DNA of 64,000 nt from Planctomycetota bacterium (GCA_016235865.1 JACRIK010000003.1:62001-126000); one strand, 5' to 3'; counted from the first letter of the stretch, positions 34,318 to 43,820 are shown. Numbers and translations: made by a program. The notes: generated from the letters alone by a model not told the origin.

Positions 34318-35206
34318 AGCAGACCTGGCCAGGGCTTTCATATTTAGCGTCATTGTCTTGCTTGTCTATTTTGGAGCATTCCGGATAGTATTCAGGAAGT
34401 TTTACCTCAAGAGAGATATAAGACACTGGGGATGGATTGACCGGCTCATTATCGGACTGGCCATAGCCGGCGTATTCTGCTTTACCTGGGGCTATTTCAT
34501 AGAACCAAACCGCATCGAGGTCATACATCTGACTTTGAAGTCCGATAAGATTATGATGGGGAATTCAATCCGCCTGGTGCATCTCTCGGATTTACATATA
34601 GAAGAGGAGGGTTACCGGGAATTGACCGTTCCGAAACTGGTGGAGCGGGAAAATCCGGACCTGATACTCCTGACCGGCGATTATCTTAATAACCACAATT
34701 CCCAGGAAATATTAAGACGGTTTCTGGAGAAATTAAAAACATCCAGTAAGTTTGGCGTATATGCTGTGGCAGGCAATTTTGACAGATGGTTCCCAAGCCA
34801 TGAGGTATTCAAGGACCTTGGCATAAAACTACTGGACGGAGAATCGGCGGCATTGGATATCCGGGGTTCTCGAGTAATTATTACAGAAACCCATTACAAC
34901 ATTAATAAGCAAACGGGCTATAAGATATACCTGTGCCATTACCCTGATTTTATACCGGAAATAAGCCGGACCGGAGTGGATTTATATCTGTGCGGGCATA
35001 CGCACGGCGGGCAGATAAGGATGCCGCTTTACGGCGCATTGATGACATTTTCCCGTTTGGGCAAACGTTATGAAATGGGCTATTACCGGGAAGGTAATAT
35101 GGACGCCTACGTAACACGCGGAATCGGATTGGAGCCGGGCATACTGGCATCGGCCCGGTTCTTATGCCCGCCGGAAATAACGGTTATTGATATTGAGCCC
35201 AAGTGA
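34301..35206 (+). CDS. membrane-anchored calcineurin-like metallophosphoesterase
   Basis: The product has 301 residues. Two N-terminal membrane helices (~10-28 and ~52-70) precede the phosphoesterase domain. Its metal motifs are visible: LVHLSDLHIEE (DxH), LLTGDYLN (GD), VAGNFDRWF (GN-D, with Asp where many have His) and YLCGHTHGGQIRMP (GHTH). The arrangement matches the YkuE/LpxG-like subgroup, which acts on lipid or nucleotide phosphates at the membrane. It overlaps gltX and is probably co-expressed. Confidence 0.88.
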   Translation: MGAFYKADLARAFIFSVIVLLVYFGAFRIVFRKFYLKRDIRHWGWIDRLIIGLAIAGVFCFTWGYFIEPNRIEVIHLTLKSDKIMMGNSIRLVHLSDLHIEEEGYRELTVPKLVERENPDLILLTGDYLNNHNSQEILRRFLEKLKTSSKFGVYAVAGNFDRWFPSHEVFKDLGIKLLDGESAALDIRGSRVIITETHYNINKQTGYKIYLCHYPDFIPEISRTGVDLYLCGHTHGGQIRMPLYGALMTFSRLGKRYEMGYYREGNMDAYVTRGIGLEPGILASARFLCPPEITVIDIEPK

Positions 35207-35224
35207 TTTTATAGCGGAAAATAC

Positions 35225-35252
35225 TTGATTTTTTATATGCTTTTTCTATACT
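35225..35252 (+). promoter_or_regulatory. promoter of the HEAT/ThuA-like pair
   Basis: TTGATT (35225-35230), a 16-base spacer and TATACT (35247-35252) give a start near 35259 and a ~54-base leader ending in AGAGG before the ATG at 35313. Confidence 0.5.
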
Positions 35253-35312
35253 ATATGCAGTAATTAGCGGCTTTGAAACATTCTATATTATAGAGACGAA
35301 AAGAGGATTTTT

Positions 35313-36950
35313 ATGAAAAAAACATTCTTTATTCCCGTTGCAGGAATGATAGTTATTTCATTCTTCCTGGGCCTGACTCTCTGGGCGGGTAATCCGGCCA
35401 GCGATTTGCAGGACGGCATTAAGAAACCCGACCGTGAACTAGTAAAGAAAGCGGTAGAACAACTGGTGTTACAGAATGACACCAAGGCCTGCGACACCCT
35501 GATTAGTTCCGCGAATTCTACCGAAGACAGCGGCATCTACTGGATACTCTTGGAAGGACTTTCCCGCTTTACCAATACCGAGGTCATTTCCAAGTTAACG
35601 GGTTACATATTAGCCAACAAGTCCAAATCAATCGGCCGTGACTTACTCGGAGCGATGAAGAATAACCGCTCATCCAGCATTCTCCCACTGCTCAAGGAGG
35701 TCATTGAAAAAGGCACTTATGAGATGAGGATTGAATGCATTCATCAACTCAGCGCCATTACCACCAGGGAAGCATTAGAGGTGTTATGCGGATTCCTTAA
35801 AACACTTGACGAAAAGAATGATAAAGAACTGGTAAAGGAAGCTATTGCTTCGCTGAAGAGGATTACCGGCGTGGACCGCGGAAATTATCCGGCCTCCTGG
35901 CTGCAATGGTGGGAGGAAAACAAAAATAAGCAGCTAGGTGACATTATTAAGCCCAAGACCGCGGCGGGCGGCAGTATTGATAATGTAAGCGTATATCGCG
36001 ATATGACCGGCGTGGAGGATTTACCCAAAGACAAGGTAATAGTAATCAGAAATGACTTGTGCGACGAAAAGGCCAAGGTCAGCGGGTTTGACGGTAACTA
36101 CGACCATATCCAGGATATCCTGACCCGACTCGGCATTGCACATACGGTGGTCGGCAAATCAGAATTGGAAAAGGACTCATTTGATTGGGATAATGCCTGG
36201 GTGATACTCTTTAATTGTATGCTTTATAAGGAGCATTGCTGTAATCCCAAGCACAGGGCCGGGAAAACCAAGACCAGCGAACGGCTGGTTAATTGCGAAG
36301 GTGAGGGCGCGCACCAAAACCATAAACCCGAAGTGAGCGATAAAGTAATAAAGAAAATACAGAAATTCGTAGAAACCGGCGGATATCTGTTTACCGAAGA
36401 CATGAATATCAACGAAATAATCGTGCGGGCATTTAAGGGAATAATAGCCTCTCCGAGATTTCTCCCCGCCAAAGATGTTCCGATATTGCCGGCGCCCGGG
36501 GCGGCATTACATCCATATCTGAAATACGTCTTTGAGGCAGCGCCTTCAGGTTCCAGCGATGCACCTGAGACATCGGAAGCAGAAAAATCGGGCGAAACCC
36601 GGTCAGTCAAACCGGGCGAATTCCGTATAGATGCCGAATGGAAGATTGACGAGGACAGCCCCGATATAAAGGTGCTGAAGAAGGACGTAACCGTCCTGAT
36701 AATGAGCCCGAAACTGGTAACTAAATCTAATACCGACGGCGCGGTGGCGGTTACCTTCGGCGTATCGGGCAGCAATATCGTTACAACCGGCACTGAAAAG
36801 GGACCGTCTTATCAGGGAGGCGGCCGGGTTTTACATGTCATGAGCCATTTCGGCCATCAAAAATCCAAGGTGGACGAATTCGCCCTGCAAAATCTGATAC
36901 TTAATTTCATAATGGAACTCAACCAGCGCAGGCCAAAAGGAAAAAAGTAG
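35313..36950 (+). CDS. exported HEAT-repeat protein with ThuA/GATase-like domain, paralogue A
   Basis: The 545-residue product has a signal peptide (~1-26), HEAT-like repeats (~30-200) and, from IDNVSVYRDMTGVEDLPKDK, an alpha/beta domain. That domain has GGYLFTEDMNINEI and VLHVMSHFGHQKSKVDEFAL, recalling DUF4159/ThuA-like glutamine-amidotransferase folds. A Ser/Glu-rich linker lies at ~410-425. The function is unknown. It has a tandem paralogue 25 bases downstream with the same layout. Confidence 0.75.
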   Translation: MKKTFFIPVAGMIVISFFLGLTLWAGNPASDLQDGIKKPDRELVKKAVEQLVLQNDTKACDTLISSANSTEDSGIYWILLEGLSRFTNTEVISKLTGYILANKSKSIGRDLLGAMKNNRSSSILPLLKEVIEKGTYEMRIECIHQLSAITTREALEVLCGFLKTLDEKNDKELVKEAIASLKRITGVDRGNYPASWLQWWEENKNKQLGDIIKPKTAAGGSIDNVSVYRDMTGVEDLPKDKVIVIRNDLCDEKAKVSGFDGNYDHIQDILTRLGIAHTVVGKSELEKDSFDWDNAWVILFNCMLYKEHCCNPKHRAGKTKTSERLVNCEGEGAHQNHKPEVSDKVIKKIQKFVETGGYLFTEDMNINEIIVRAFKGIIASPRFLPAKDVPILPAPGAALHPYLKYVFEAAPSGSSDAPETSEAEKSGETRSVKPGEFRIDAEWKIDEDSPDIKVLKKDVTVLIMSPKLVTKSNTDGAVAVTFGVSGSNIVTTGTEKGPSYQGGGRVLHVMSHFGHQKSKVDEFALQNLILNFIMELNQRRPKGKK

Positions 36951-36975
36951 ATTACCCTACAAGGAGAACACCACG

Positions 36976-38625
36976 ATGCGAAAAGAATTCTTAATTCTGC
37001 TATCAGCTGTCATTTTTCTCTGTATGATATTCAACATCCCGCTGTCGGCAGGTAATCCGACACAGGACCTGCAAAGCGGCGTCCAGAAGAAAGACAGTTC
37101 AAAGGTAAAAAAGGCTGTCGAGGGATTGGTTTTACAGAATGACGTTAAGGCATGCAACACCCTGCTTGATGCCCTGACACCACAGCCTGATACCAATATC
37201 TATTGGCTGATTTTGGAAGGAATATCCCGTTTTAGTAATAGCGAGGCTATTTCCAAGATTACGAATTTTATCCTGAGTAAAAGGGATCAGGACGTCGGCC
37301 GCGACTTATTAGGGGCCATGAAAAGTAACCGTTCGCCTAATATCTTACCCCTGCTCAAAGAGGTTATGGAAAAAGCCCCTGAGGATTTAAAGACCGAGTG
37401 CCTCCATCAATTAGGCGGCATCCAAACCAAAGAGGCGTTAGAGGTGCTGTTTAACTTTCTCGAAACATTGGACGAGAAAAATGACAAGCTGTTAACAAAA
37501 GAAACTATCGGCGCGGTAAAAAGGATTACCGGTCTTGACAAAGGCAATTACCAGGCTTCCTGGCTGGCCTGGTGGAAGGAAAACAAAGACAAGCAAATAA
37601 GCGATATTATTAAGCCCAAAACCGCTGCCGGCGGCAATATTGACAACGTGTCACAGTACCGCGATATGACCGGCGTAGAGGATTTACCAAAAGAGAAGGT
37701 TTTTGTAGTCCGGAACGACCGGTGCGACAAACATTATCAAGGTGACCGCAATTATGATAAAATCCAGGATGTTTTAACCAAAATGGGAGTGGACCATACA
37801 GTGCTTGGTAAATCAGAATTAGAAAGCGATTCTTTTAACTGGAAAGAAGCCTGGGCGCTTGTATTCAATTGTAATTACTATAAAGATTTATGCTGTGGTA
37901 AAGGGTGTGGCAACAGCGGTCAAGCTGTGGGCGCGAGAGTCAATAGATGCGTCAAAAGTGACGATCCTAAGCATGACCATATGACCCATGATACGGAACT
38001 CAGCAAGAAGACTATTCAAAAGATTAAAGAATTCGTGGAATCCGGCGGCTATCTTTTTACTGAAGACTTGAATATCAGAGAAATAACCGGCCGCTCATTT
38101 AAGGGGGTAATTACAGACACCAAGGAGTATTCTGACCGGACGGTGCAGATACTGCCCGCGCCGGGAGCAGTATTACATCCGTACTTGAAATATGTATTTG
38201 AAGCGCCCCCTTCAAGTTCCAGCGATGCACCCGGAATGCCTGGCATGCCGCCGTCAGAAGAAAAATCAGGGGAAACCAGGTCTGTTAAACCAGGCGAATT
38301 TCGCATAGATTCCGAGTGGAAAATCGATAACGGCAGCCCCGACATTAAAATCTTAGGCAAAAACGTCACGGTTTTAATAATGAGCCCTAAACTGGTTGAT
38401 AAATCACACCCGGAAGGCGCGGTAGCCGTTACCTGGGGTGTATCAGGTGAAAATATCGTATCAACTGATGGCAATAAAACCTCTTATTCGGGAGGCGGAC
38501 GGGTTTTACATGTCATGAGCCATTTCGGGCATCAAAGATCTAAGATTGATGAGTTTGCCCTGCAAAACCTACTCTTAAATTTCCTGATTGAGCTCAACCA
38601 GCGTCGCCCAAAAAGCAAAAAATAG
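36976..38625 (+). CDS. exported HEAT-repeat protein with ThuA/GATase-like domain, paralogue B
   Basis: This 549-residue tandem paralogue of the preceding gene is nearly collinear throughout: GNPTQDLQSGV, IIKPKTAAGGNIDNVSQYRD, GGYLFTEDLNIREI, VLHVMSHFGHQRSKIDEF. The Cys-rich insert CCGKGCGNSG and several Cys/His near ~310-340 differ between copies but lie at the same place, suggesting a divergent metal-binding loop. AAGGAGA precedes the ATG. The copies are clearly diverged, so they are maintained as two genes. Confidence 0.75.
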   Translation: MRKEFLILLSAVIFLCMIFNIPLSAGNPTQDLQSGVQKKDSSKVKKAVEGLVLQNDVKACNTLLDALTPQPDTNIYWLILEGISRFSNSEAISKITNFILSKRDQDVGRDLLGAMKSNRSPNILPLLKEVMEKAPEDLKTECLHQLGGIQTKEALEVLFNFLETLDEKNDKLLTKETIGAVKRITGLDKGNYQASWLAWWKENKDKQISDIIKPKTAAGGNIDNVSQYRDMTGVEDLPKEKVFVVRNDRCDKHYQGDRNYDKIQDVLTKMGVDHTVLGKSELESDSFNWKEAWALVFNCNYYKDLCCGKGCGNSGQAVGARVNRCVKSDDPKHDHMTHDTELSKKTIQKIKEFVESGGYLFTEDLNIREITGRSFKGVITDTKEYSDRTVQILPAPGAVLHPYLKYVFEAPPSSSSDAPGMPGMPPSEEKSGETRSVKPGEFRIDSEWKIDNGSPDIKILGKNVTVLIMSPKLVDKSHPEGAVAVTWGVSGENIVSTDGNKTSYSGGGRVLHVMSHFGHQRSKIDEFALQNLLLNFLIELNQRRPKSKK

Positions 38626-38639
38626 GATTATAATAAACA

Positions 38640-39440
38640 TTGAGTTATCAAACCTGTTGGCAAGAAAAAGTAAAGAAGCTTCCCGAAGAAATATTCACTC
38701 GCTTTGAAAAAGTAAACAATCAGTCAACTCCAAAACGCGCTTTACTGGTTGGCAAAGGCATTGAATTGTTACTGCCCAACTTAAACAGATTCCTTGGCAA
38801 ATCAGAATGGAAGCTCTTCATCAGCCAAGCCGAGGACGGATGTGTCCCGTGCTGTCGCGAAACAGGCATATCATCAGATAATTCAGAAACTCCGCCTGAT
38901 AATTTAGTTTACCTTAAGGGCGGATCGGATAAATGCCTATCCTCTTTTCCGGCGGAAATATTTGATCTGGTGTTTTCCTTGTGGGATTTGCCCTCTCAAA
39001 GCCAAAGCAACATCTTTTATACGGACAATCTTTATCGCTTAGTGAAAAAAGGGGGCAAAGTCAGCGTTATTACCTATCTTGACGGCTCGCCTGAATTACC
39101 ACTGGATGTTATAAAGAGAATAATCCGCCGGAAGAAATTACCGCTGAAAATATTTAAATCCGCCCTCCCGGATTCGACCGGAAACCTCAGGAAAATGCTT
39201 AATAAAACCGGCTTTGGTGACGTCCGCATATGGAAAAGCAGTATTGCCTGCGCTTATCAATCAGCGGAAGATCTACACAATGACATCTTCTCAGACGGCG
39301 AAGGAAATCTTTTTATGGCTGACACCACGGATGAACAACGCATTTTTGTAAAGGAAGAGTTTATCAAAGAAGCCAGCGCATATTCATTCCCGCTGGAAAT
39401 AAGTTATGACTTTGCAGGCGGGGTAGGGGTTAAACCCTGA
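38640..39440 (+). CDS. class I SAM-methyltransferase-like protein, TTG start
   Basis: The 266-residue frame begins at TTG (38640), 14 bases after the previous stop and preceded by AGGA; the next in-frame Met would delete most of the protein. It has a Rossmann-like layout (RALLVGKGIELLLPNLN, FDLVFSLWDLP, LVKKGGKVSVITYLDG) that resembles class I methyltransferases. The glycine-rich SAM loop is poor, so activity is doubtful. The 3' end overlaps the convergent gene by 37 bases. Confidence 0.6.
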   Translation: MSYQTCWQEKVKKLPEEIFTRFEKVNNQSTPKRALLVGKGIELLLPNLNRFLGKSEWKLFISQAEDGCVPCCRETGISSDNSETPPDNLVYLKGGSDKCLSSFPAEIFDLVFSLWDLPSQSQSNIFYTDNLYRLVKKGGKVSVITYLDGSPELPLDVIKRIIRRKKLPLKIFKSALPDSTGNLRKMLNKTGFGDVRIWKSSIACAYQSAEDLHNDIFSDGEGNLFMADTTDEQRIFVKEEFIKEASAYSFPLEISYDFAGGVGVKP

Positions 39441-39841
39441 GAAGGTTTTAACAGCGAAACATTTACCTTACGGCTGATAACGGGCTGGCTGTCACAAAGC
39501 AGCTCAAAAACATACATGCCTTCGCTTTCAAAAACGATATTTTTCATGTCAAAGATAAATTCTATGGTGGCTAATGGATTAGGAAATTTAATCGGACCGG
39601 TTAGATTAAGGATGACCTTATTTGACTGCAGATGAGTACATTTTAGAGCCCCATCATATTGGCCGATACCCTCGGTAAGAACGCAATAAACATATAAAGT
39701 TTGATGCCGGCAGGGCAATTCAGCCGCGGCAATGTTGTTAAAGATGCCAATAACACTCTTTTTACCGGTCAGGCGGTCGTCAATAACGCCATCACAAATA
39801 ACCATGGCCAGGGGAATTGGCTTGGGTTTCTGGGTGTTCAT
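39404..39841 (-). CDS. DUF6941-like conserved protein
   Basis: This 145-residue beta-rich protein opens with AMVICDGVIDDRLTGKKSVIG, a pattern I associate with the uncharacterised DUF6941 family (CD-D-TGK-S-IGIF). The remainder is strands ending in an Ig-like pattern (MYVFELLCDSQPVISRKVNV). The function is unknown. It has no near neighbour on its strand; it is divergent from the activase gene by 82 bases and convergent with the methyltransferase-like gene. Confidence 0.6.
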   Translation of the reverse strand: MNTQKPKPIPLAMVICDGVIDDRLTGKKSVIGIFNNIAAAELPCRHQTLYVYCVLTEGIGQYDGALKCTHLQSNKVILNLTGPIKFPNPLATIEFIFDMKNIVFESEGMYVFELLCDSQPVISRKVNVSLLKPSQGLTPTPPAKS

Positions 39842-39923
39842 ATCATTATTATATCAGAATTTTCTTGAACTACAAGTTTTGCATTATATATTACTTCCTA
39901 TATTTACAGAAGGGAGATTTCAA

Positions 39924-40703
39924 ATGATAACAGCCGGTATAGATATGGGCGCCAAAACCATTAAAGCGGTTTTAATCAAGGATAACAAGATAATCGCCAA
40001 AAGCCTGGGCTTAGGCGGTTTTGACCAGCGCGCCTCGGCAGAAAAGGTTTTCAACGAGGCATTATCGCAGGCGAAACTGTCCCGTAATGATATAGAGCAT
40101 ATCACGGTTACCGGCATCGGGCGCAAGGAAATTATTATGCATCCGCCCATTTCGGCTGACCGGGAAGTAACCGAGGTTACCGCCGCGGCAAAGGGCGGTA
40201 CTTATTTATTCCCGCAGGTCAGAACCGTAATTGATGTCGGCGCTGAAGAAGGCCGGGCCATCCGCTGTGATTCAGCCGGCAAGGTAATTGACTTCGCGGT
40301 GAACGAGAAATGCGCCGCCGGCGCCGGCTCTTTTACCGAGGCCATGAGCCGGGCCCTGGAACTCCCTCTGGAACAAATCGGTGAAATATCCCTTACCTCT
40401 CAACAGGTCATCCCAATGAATGCCCAATGCGCGGTATTTGCCGAATCAGAAGTCGTCTCATTAGTCCACGCCAAGACACCCAAAGCGGATATTGCCCGGG
40501 CCGTCAATGATGCTATTGCCAGCCGAATCGCCTCTATGACCAGGCGGATTGGCATGGAAAAAGAGGTCCTGCTAATCGGCGGTGTGGCCAGGAATAAAGG
40601 GTTTGTCAAATCACTCAAGGACAATCTGCAGACTGAAATCATCACGACACCGGATACGGAGTTTGTCGGGGCTATCGGCGCGGCACTGATTGCGGAAAAA
40701 TAG
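39924..40703 (+). CDS. 2-hydroxyacyl-CoA dehydratase activator (HgdC/YjiL family ATPase)
   Basis: I start it at 39924, where AGGGAG precedes ATG; earlier in-frame starts overlap a divergent gene. The product is 259 residues, the family norm. It has the ASKHA loops ITAGIDMGAKTIKAVLI and VIDVGAEEGRAI, and the cluster-ligand Cys in NEKCAAGAGSF and MNAQCAVFAESE. Homologues dimerise around one [4Fe-4S] and use ATP to drive an electron into a dehydratase or double-cubane protein. The natural partner here is the gene at 19327-20502, ~19 kb away. Confidence 0.9.
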   Translation: MITAGIDMGAKTIKAVLIKDNKIIAKSLGLGGFDQRASAEKVFNEALSQAKLSRNDIEHITVTGIGRKEIIMHPPISADREVTEVTAAAKGGTYLFPQVRTVIDVGAEEGRAIRCDSAGKVIDFAVNEKCAAGAGSFTEAMSRALELPLEQIGEISLTSQQVIPMNAQCAVFAESEVVSLVHAKTPKADIARAVNDAIASRIASMTRRIGMEKEVLLIGGVARNKGFVKSLKDNLQTEIITTPDTEFVGAIGAALIAEK

Positions 40704-40710
40704 AGCCTGA

Positions 40711-41181
40711 TTATTTTGCCTGATAACCGGAAATTTTCTGTATCCGCCGCTGGTGGCGTGGATTCCCGGTATCAAACGGAGTTTCCAGCCATATCTTTAC
40801 TATTTCCCTGATATCATTTTCCTTAAGCGCCCGGGCGCCTAAGCATAAGATATTGGCATCGTTATGCTGCCGGGACATCTCGGCGGTAAATTTATCATAT
40901 GGCGTAACTGCTCTAACACCTTTAATCTTATTGGCGGCAATACACATTCCCAACCCGGTGCCGCATATCAAAATGCCTTTTTGATATTCGCCTCCTGAAA
41001 CAGATTCGGCCACCTTAAAGGCGAAATCAGGGTAGTCAACCGAATCTTCATTATTTGTTCCGAAATCGGTAAAATCATATCCCGACTGCTTAAGTACTCC
41101 TTTAACCATCTCCTTGGTCTTATATCCGGCATGGTCAGAGGCAACAGCAATTTTCCCGGCGTTTTTTATTTCATTTAACAT
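40711..41181 (-). CDS. rpiB: ribose-5-phosphate isomerase B
   Basis: RpiB interconverts ribose 5-phosphate and ribulose 5-phosphate. The 156-residue protein carries the RpiB/LacAB signature: IAVASDHAGYKTKEM, GILICGTGLGMCIAANK (with the catalytic Cys) and RQHNDANILCLGARAL. Its start overlaps the end of the TsaC fusion by seven bases. The order TsaC, LMW phosphatase, RpiB matches the ywlC-ywlE-ywlF cluster of Bacillus subtilis. Confidence 0.95.
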   Translation of the reverse strand: MLNEIKNAGKIAVASDHAGYKTKEMVKGVLKQSGYDFTDFGTNNEDSVDYPDFAFKVAESVSGGEYQKGILICGTGLGMCIAANKIKGVRAVTPYDKFTAEMSRQHNDANILCLGARALKENDIREIVKIWLETPFDTGNPRHQRRIQKISGYQAK

Positions 41182-42233
41182 ATAATCTTCTCCAAGGCAT
41201 TTTGTATTTTATCGGCACATTTTCGGTAGCCTTCTTTCCCGGTCATAATCGGGTCTTCAATGTCATTCCCATCCTGGTTAAGAAGCTTCATCCGTTCCGT
41301 AATAAGCGGCGCCCACTCTCTCAATGTGGTAAAATGCCCCCTGGTCATTACGTAAATCTCATCCGCCTCTTCAAGCATCGACAAGGTCACCGGCTGGGAA
41401 AGGTGATTCCTGATATCCACGTCATTCTCCTTCATCAATTCAATGGCCGTGCCCGAAGCCGGGCTATTATAGATTGCCGATGTGCCGGCTGAAATAATCT
41501 TATAACCATTTTCTTCCAGTTTTGAGACGGGTGTTTTTAGACGGGCTGCTAACATCTTCCTGAATAATCCCATGGCCATCGGACTGCGGCAGGTATTACC
41601 TGAACAGACAAAAACAATCATCTTATAAGTCAGGCGCCGGATATTATCTTCAGTGATAGAACCCTGACGCATTATCTCAAATTTGTTATCCGCTGTAACT
41701 TTGACAACCGTGGAAGAGACGCCTATTTTAGATGGACCGGCGTCAATAATAACATCAACTTGCTCATTTAATGTTTTTATAACTGTTTGGGCATCAGCCG
41801 GCGCGGGCCGGTCTGCAAGATTGGCGCTTGAAGCAATCACCACCACTTTAGAGAGTTTAATCAGGTCTTGCGCAATAATATGGTTAGGCACCCTTAAACC
41901 AACCCAGCCGCCTTTGGAATCAGGCAGGACCAGCGTCAGCGGTCCGGGCCAGAACGCCTTCATCAGACGAAGCGCCAGTCGGGGCACGGTCGAGGTATGG
42001 CAATAAACATCATCGGCGGACGCTAAATGAATGGTAAAAGGCCTGGTTTCAGGGCTGTTTTTTGCTTCATAGAGCCGTTTTACGGCCGAAGGGATATTGG
42101 CATTCGTGCCGAGTCCATAAACGGTTTCGGTCGGGAACACCACCAGACCGCCTCCTGAAAGAACCCTTGCCACATTGGATAAAATACCTGTTCGGTAATT
42201 CTTAATGTCTATCTTAATAATTTCTGCTGGCAA
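41175..42233 (-). CDS. fusion of TsaC/YwlC (threonylcarbamoyl-AMP synthase) and YwlE-type phosphatase
   Basis: The product is 352 residues. Residues ~1-200 are a Sua5/YrdC/TsaC domain (VVFPTETVYGLGTNA, KNSPETRPFTIHLA, FWPGPLTLVLP, SSANLADRPAP) that makes threonylcarbamoyl-AMP for the t6A tRNA modification. Residues ~205-352 are a low-molecular-weight phosphatase domain with the P-loop FVCSGNTCRSPMA and the general acid in EDPIMTG. The Thr in GNTC matches YwlE, where that Thr selects phosphoarginine, rather than the Ile common in tyrosine phosphatases. It is coupled to rpiB. Confidence 0.93.
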   Translation of the reverse strand: MPAEIIKIDIKNYRTGILSNVARVLSGGGLVVFPTETVYGLGTNANIPSAVKRLYEAKNSPETRPFTIHLASADDVYCHTSTVPRLALRLMKAFWPGPLTLVLPDSKGGWVGLRVPNHIIAQDLIKLSKVVVIASSANLADRPAPADAQTVIKTLNEQVDVIIDAGPSKIGVSSTVVKVTADNKFEIMRQGSITEDNIRRLTYKMIVFVCSGNTCRSPMAMGLFRKMLAARLKTPVSKLEENGYKIISAGTSAIYNSPASGTAIELMKENDVDIRNHLSQPVTLSMLEEADEIYVMTRGHFTTLREWAPLITERMKLLNQDGNDIEDPIMTGKEGYRKCADKIQNALEKIIC

Positions 42234-42465
42234 AATAAATACTCCTATATGGATTTTATAATACTAACTTTAGCAATCCTGTCAATCTATTTCTCATTCA
42301 ACCGGCCGTATTACCGGGATTAGCCGTTTGAGGTAGCGCTCTTGGGCATTAAGGATGCCATTATTACTCCTCACCACCACTATTATACAAGGTATCAGGA
42401 GACGGTAGATACCCCCTATACCCTACCCCCTCCCCCCGGGTACCCCCCTCCAGTGGCTACTATTT
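42234..42465. other. intergenic, C-rich leader of second repeat array
   Basis: No gene is seen. 42413-42452 is a C-rich tract (ACCCCCTCCCCCCGGG, then TACCCCCCTCC) closely resembling 26411-26457. Confidence 0.5.
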
Positions 42466-42861
42466 GAACCTCCAGCATCCAGTGTTTGAGCATCCTGCAT
42501 ACCCTGGTTAAACCTCCTGCCTACCATGGTTTAACCTCCTGCCTACCCTGGTTAAACCTCCTGCCTACCCTGATTAAACCTCCTGCTTACCATGGTTAAG
42601 CCTACTGCCTACCCTGGTTAAGCCTCCTGCCTACCCCGGTTTAACCTCTTGCCTACCCTGGTTTAACCTCCTGCCTACCCTAGTTAAGCCTCCTGCCTAC
42701 CATGGTTGAGCCTACTGCCTACCCTGGTTAAGCCTCCTGCCTACCCCGGTTTAACCTCCTGCCTACCCTGGTTAAACCTCCTGCCTACCCTGATTAAACC
42801 TCCTGCCTACCCTGATTAAACATCCTGCATACCCTGAGTAAACATCCTGCATACATGGTTT
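42466..42861. repeat. 22-bp tandem repeat array, 18 units
   Basis: Eighteen head-to-tail units of exactly 22 bp follow the pattern AAACCTCCTGCCTACCCTGG plus TT, with the unit junction GGTT-AAACC close to palindromic. The outer units are degraded and the inner ones nearly identical. There are no spacers and no open frame. The ~118 bases after the array, up to kdsA, look empty. Confidence 0.92.
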
Positions 42862-42979
42862 AACCAGTAGCACACCTTGGTAATTTTTATGGATGTTTCA
42901 GCGGCTACTTTAGGAGCTGGTATAAATCATAAACTGATTTATTGACTTATAAAAGGCGGGAAATCACGAAAAACGGCCT

Positions 42980-43789
42980 CTAAGAAACAGTCCGTTTAAT
43001 CTGAATAAGTGTGCTAAGAAGCCCGGGAAGGTCTTTGAGGGCCAGGGAATTCGGGCCGTCGCAGAGCGCTCTATCGGGTTGAGGATAGACCTCAAAGAAC
43101 ACGCCATCTGCCCCGGATGCTACCGCAGCCCGCGCCAAATACGGTATCATCTGCCGGTTACCGCCGGATTTACCCTTTGCCCCACCGGGTATTTGGGCGC
43201 TGTGCGTGGCATCATAAATCACCGGATAACCAAACGCCTTCATTACCGGTATGGCCCGCATATCATTGACCAGGTTATGATAACCGAATGAGGTGCCCCG
43301 TTCCGTAATGATAATCTTATTATTACCAGTGCTTTTTACCTTTTCTATCAGATAGATTATGTCTTCGGGAGCCAGAAACTGGCCTTTTTTGATATTTACC
43401 GGCTTACCGGTTTTACCGGCGGCAATCAGCAAATCGGTCTGCCTGCACAAAAGCGCCGGTATCTGGATTATATCCAGAACCCCGGCGGCCTGTTTTACAT
43501 CTTCCTTGCAATGGACATCAGAAAGCACCGGAATATCTAACTGTTTTTTTACTTTAGCAAGTATCTCTAAACCCTTTTTTAAACCAACTCCGCGATATGA
43601 GCGGTGGCTTAACCGATTGGCTTTATCATAGGACGCCTTAAAGATAAAAGGTATCCTGGTTTCTGAAGCGATGTTTTTAAGCGCCTCGGCTATCTGGAAG
43701 GTGAGTTTTTCATTCTCGATTATACAGGGCCCGGCAATAAGAAATAACCGGGAATCTCCGATTATGGCATCACTTATTTTTATTCTCAT
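42980..43789 (-). CDS. kdsA: 3-deoxy-D-manno-octulosonate 8-phosphate synthase
   Basis: KdsA condenses arabinose 5-phosphate and phosphoenolpyruvate to KDO-8-P for lipid A/LPS inner core, which is the main evidence for an LPS-type outer membrane. The 269-residue protein has LIAGPCIIENEKLTFQIAE, FKASYDKANRLSHRSYRG, PVLSDVHCKED and TERGTSFGYHNLV, all in family order. The retained Cys in GPCIIE is typical of metal-dependent forms but is not decisive. AAGGGGA precedes the ATG. Confidence 0.95.
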   Translation of the reverse strand: MRIKISDAIIGDSRLFLIAGPCIIENEKLTFQIAEALKNIASETRIPFIFKASYDKANRLSHRSYRGVGLKKGLEILAKVKKQLDIPVLSDVHCKEDVKQAAGVLDIIQIPALLCRQTDLLIAAGKTGKPVNIKKGQFLAPEDIIYLIEKVKSTGNNKIIITERGTSFGYHNLVNDMRAIPVMKAFGYPVIYDATHSAQIPGGAKGKSGGNRQMIPYLARAAVASGADGVFFEVYPQPDRALCDGPNSLALKDLPGLLSTLIQIKRTVS

Positions 43790-43820
43790 CTTATTATCCC
43801 CTTCGTTTTACTACTGGATA

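Noticed and set aside
39438-39440. Sec readthrough at the end of the methyltransferase-like gene
   Set aside because: The context GVKP-TGA has no redox motif and soon meets another stop.
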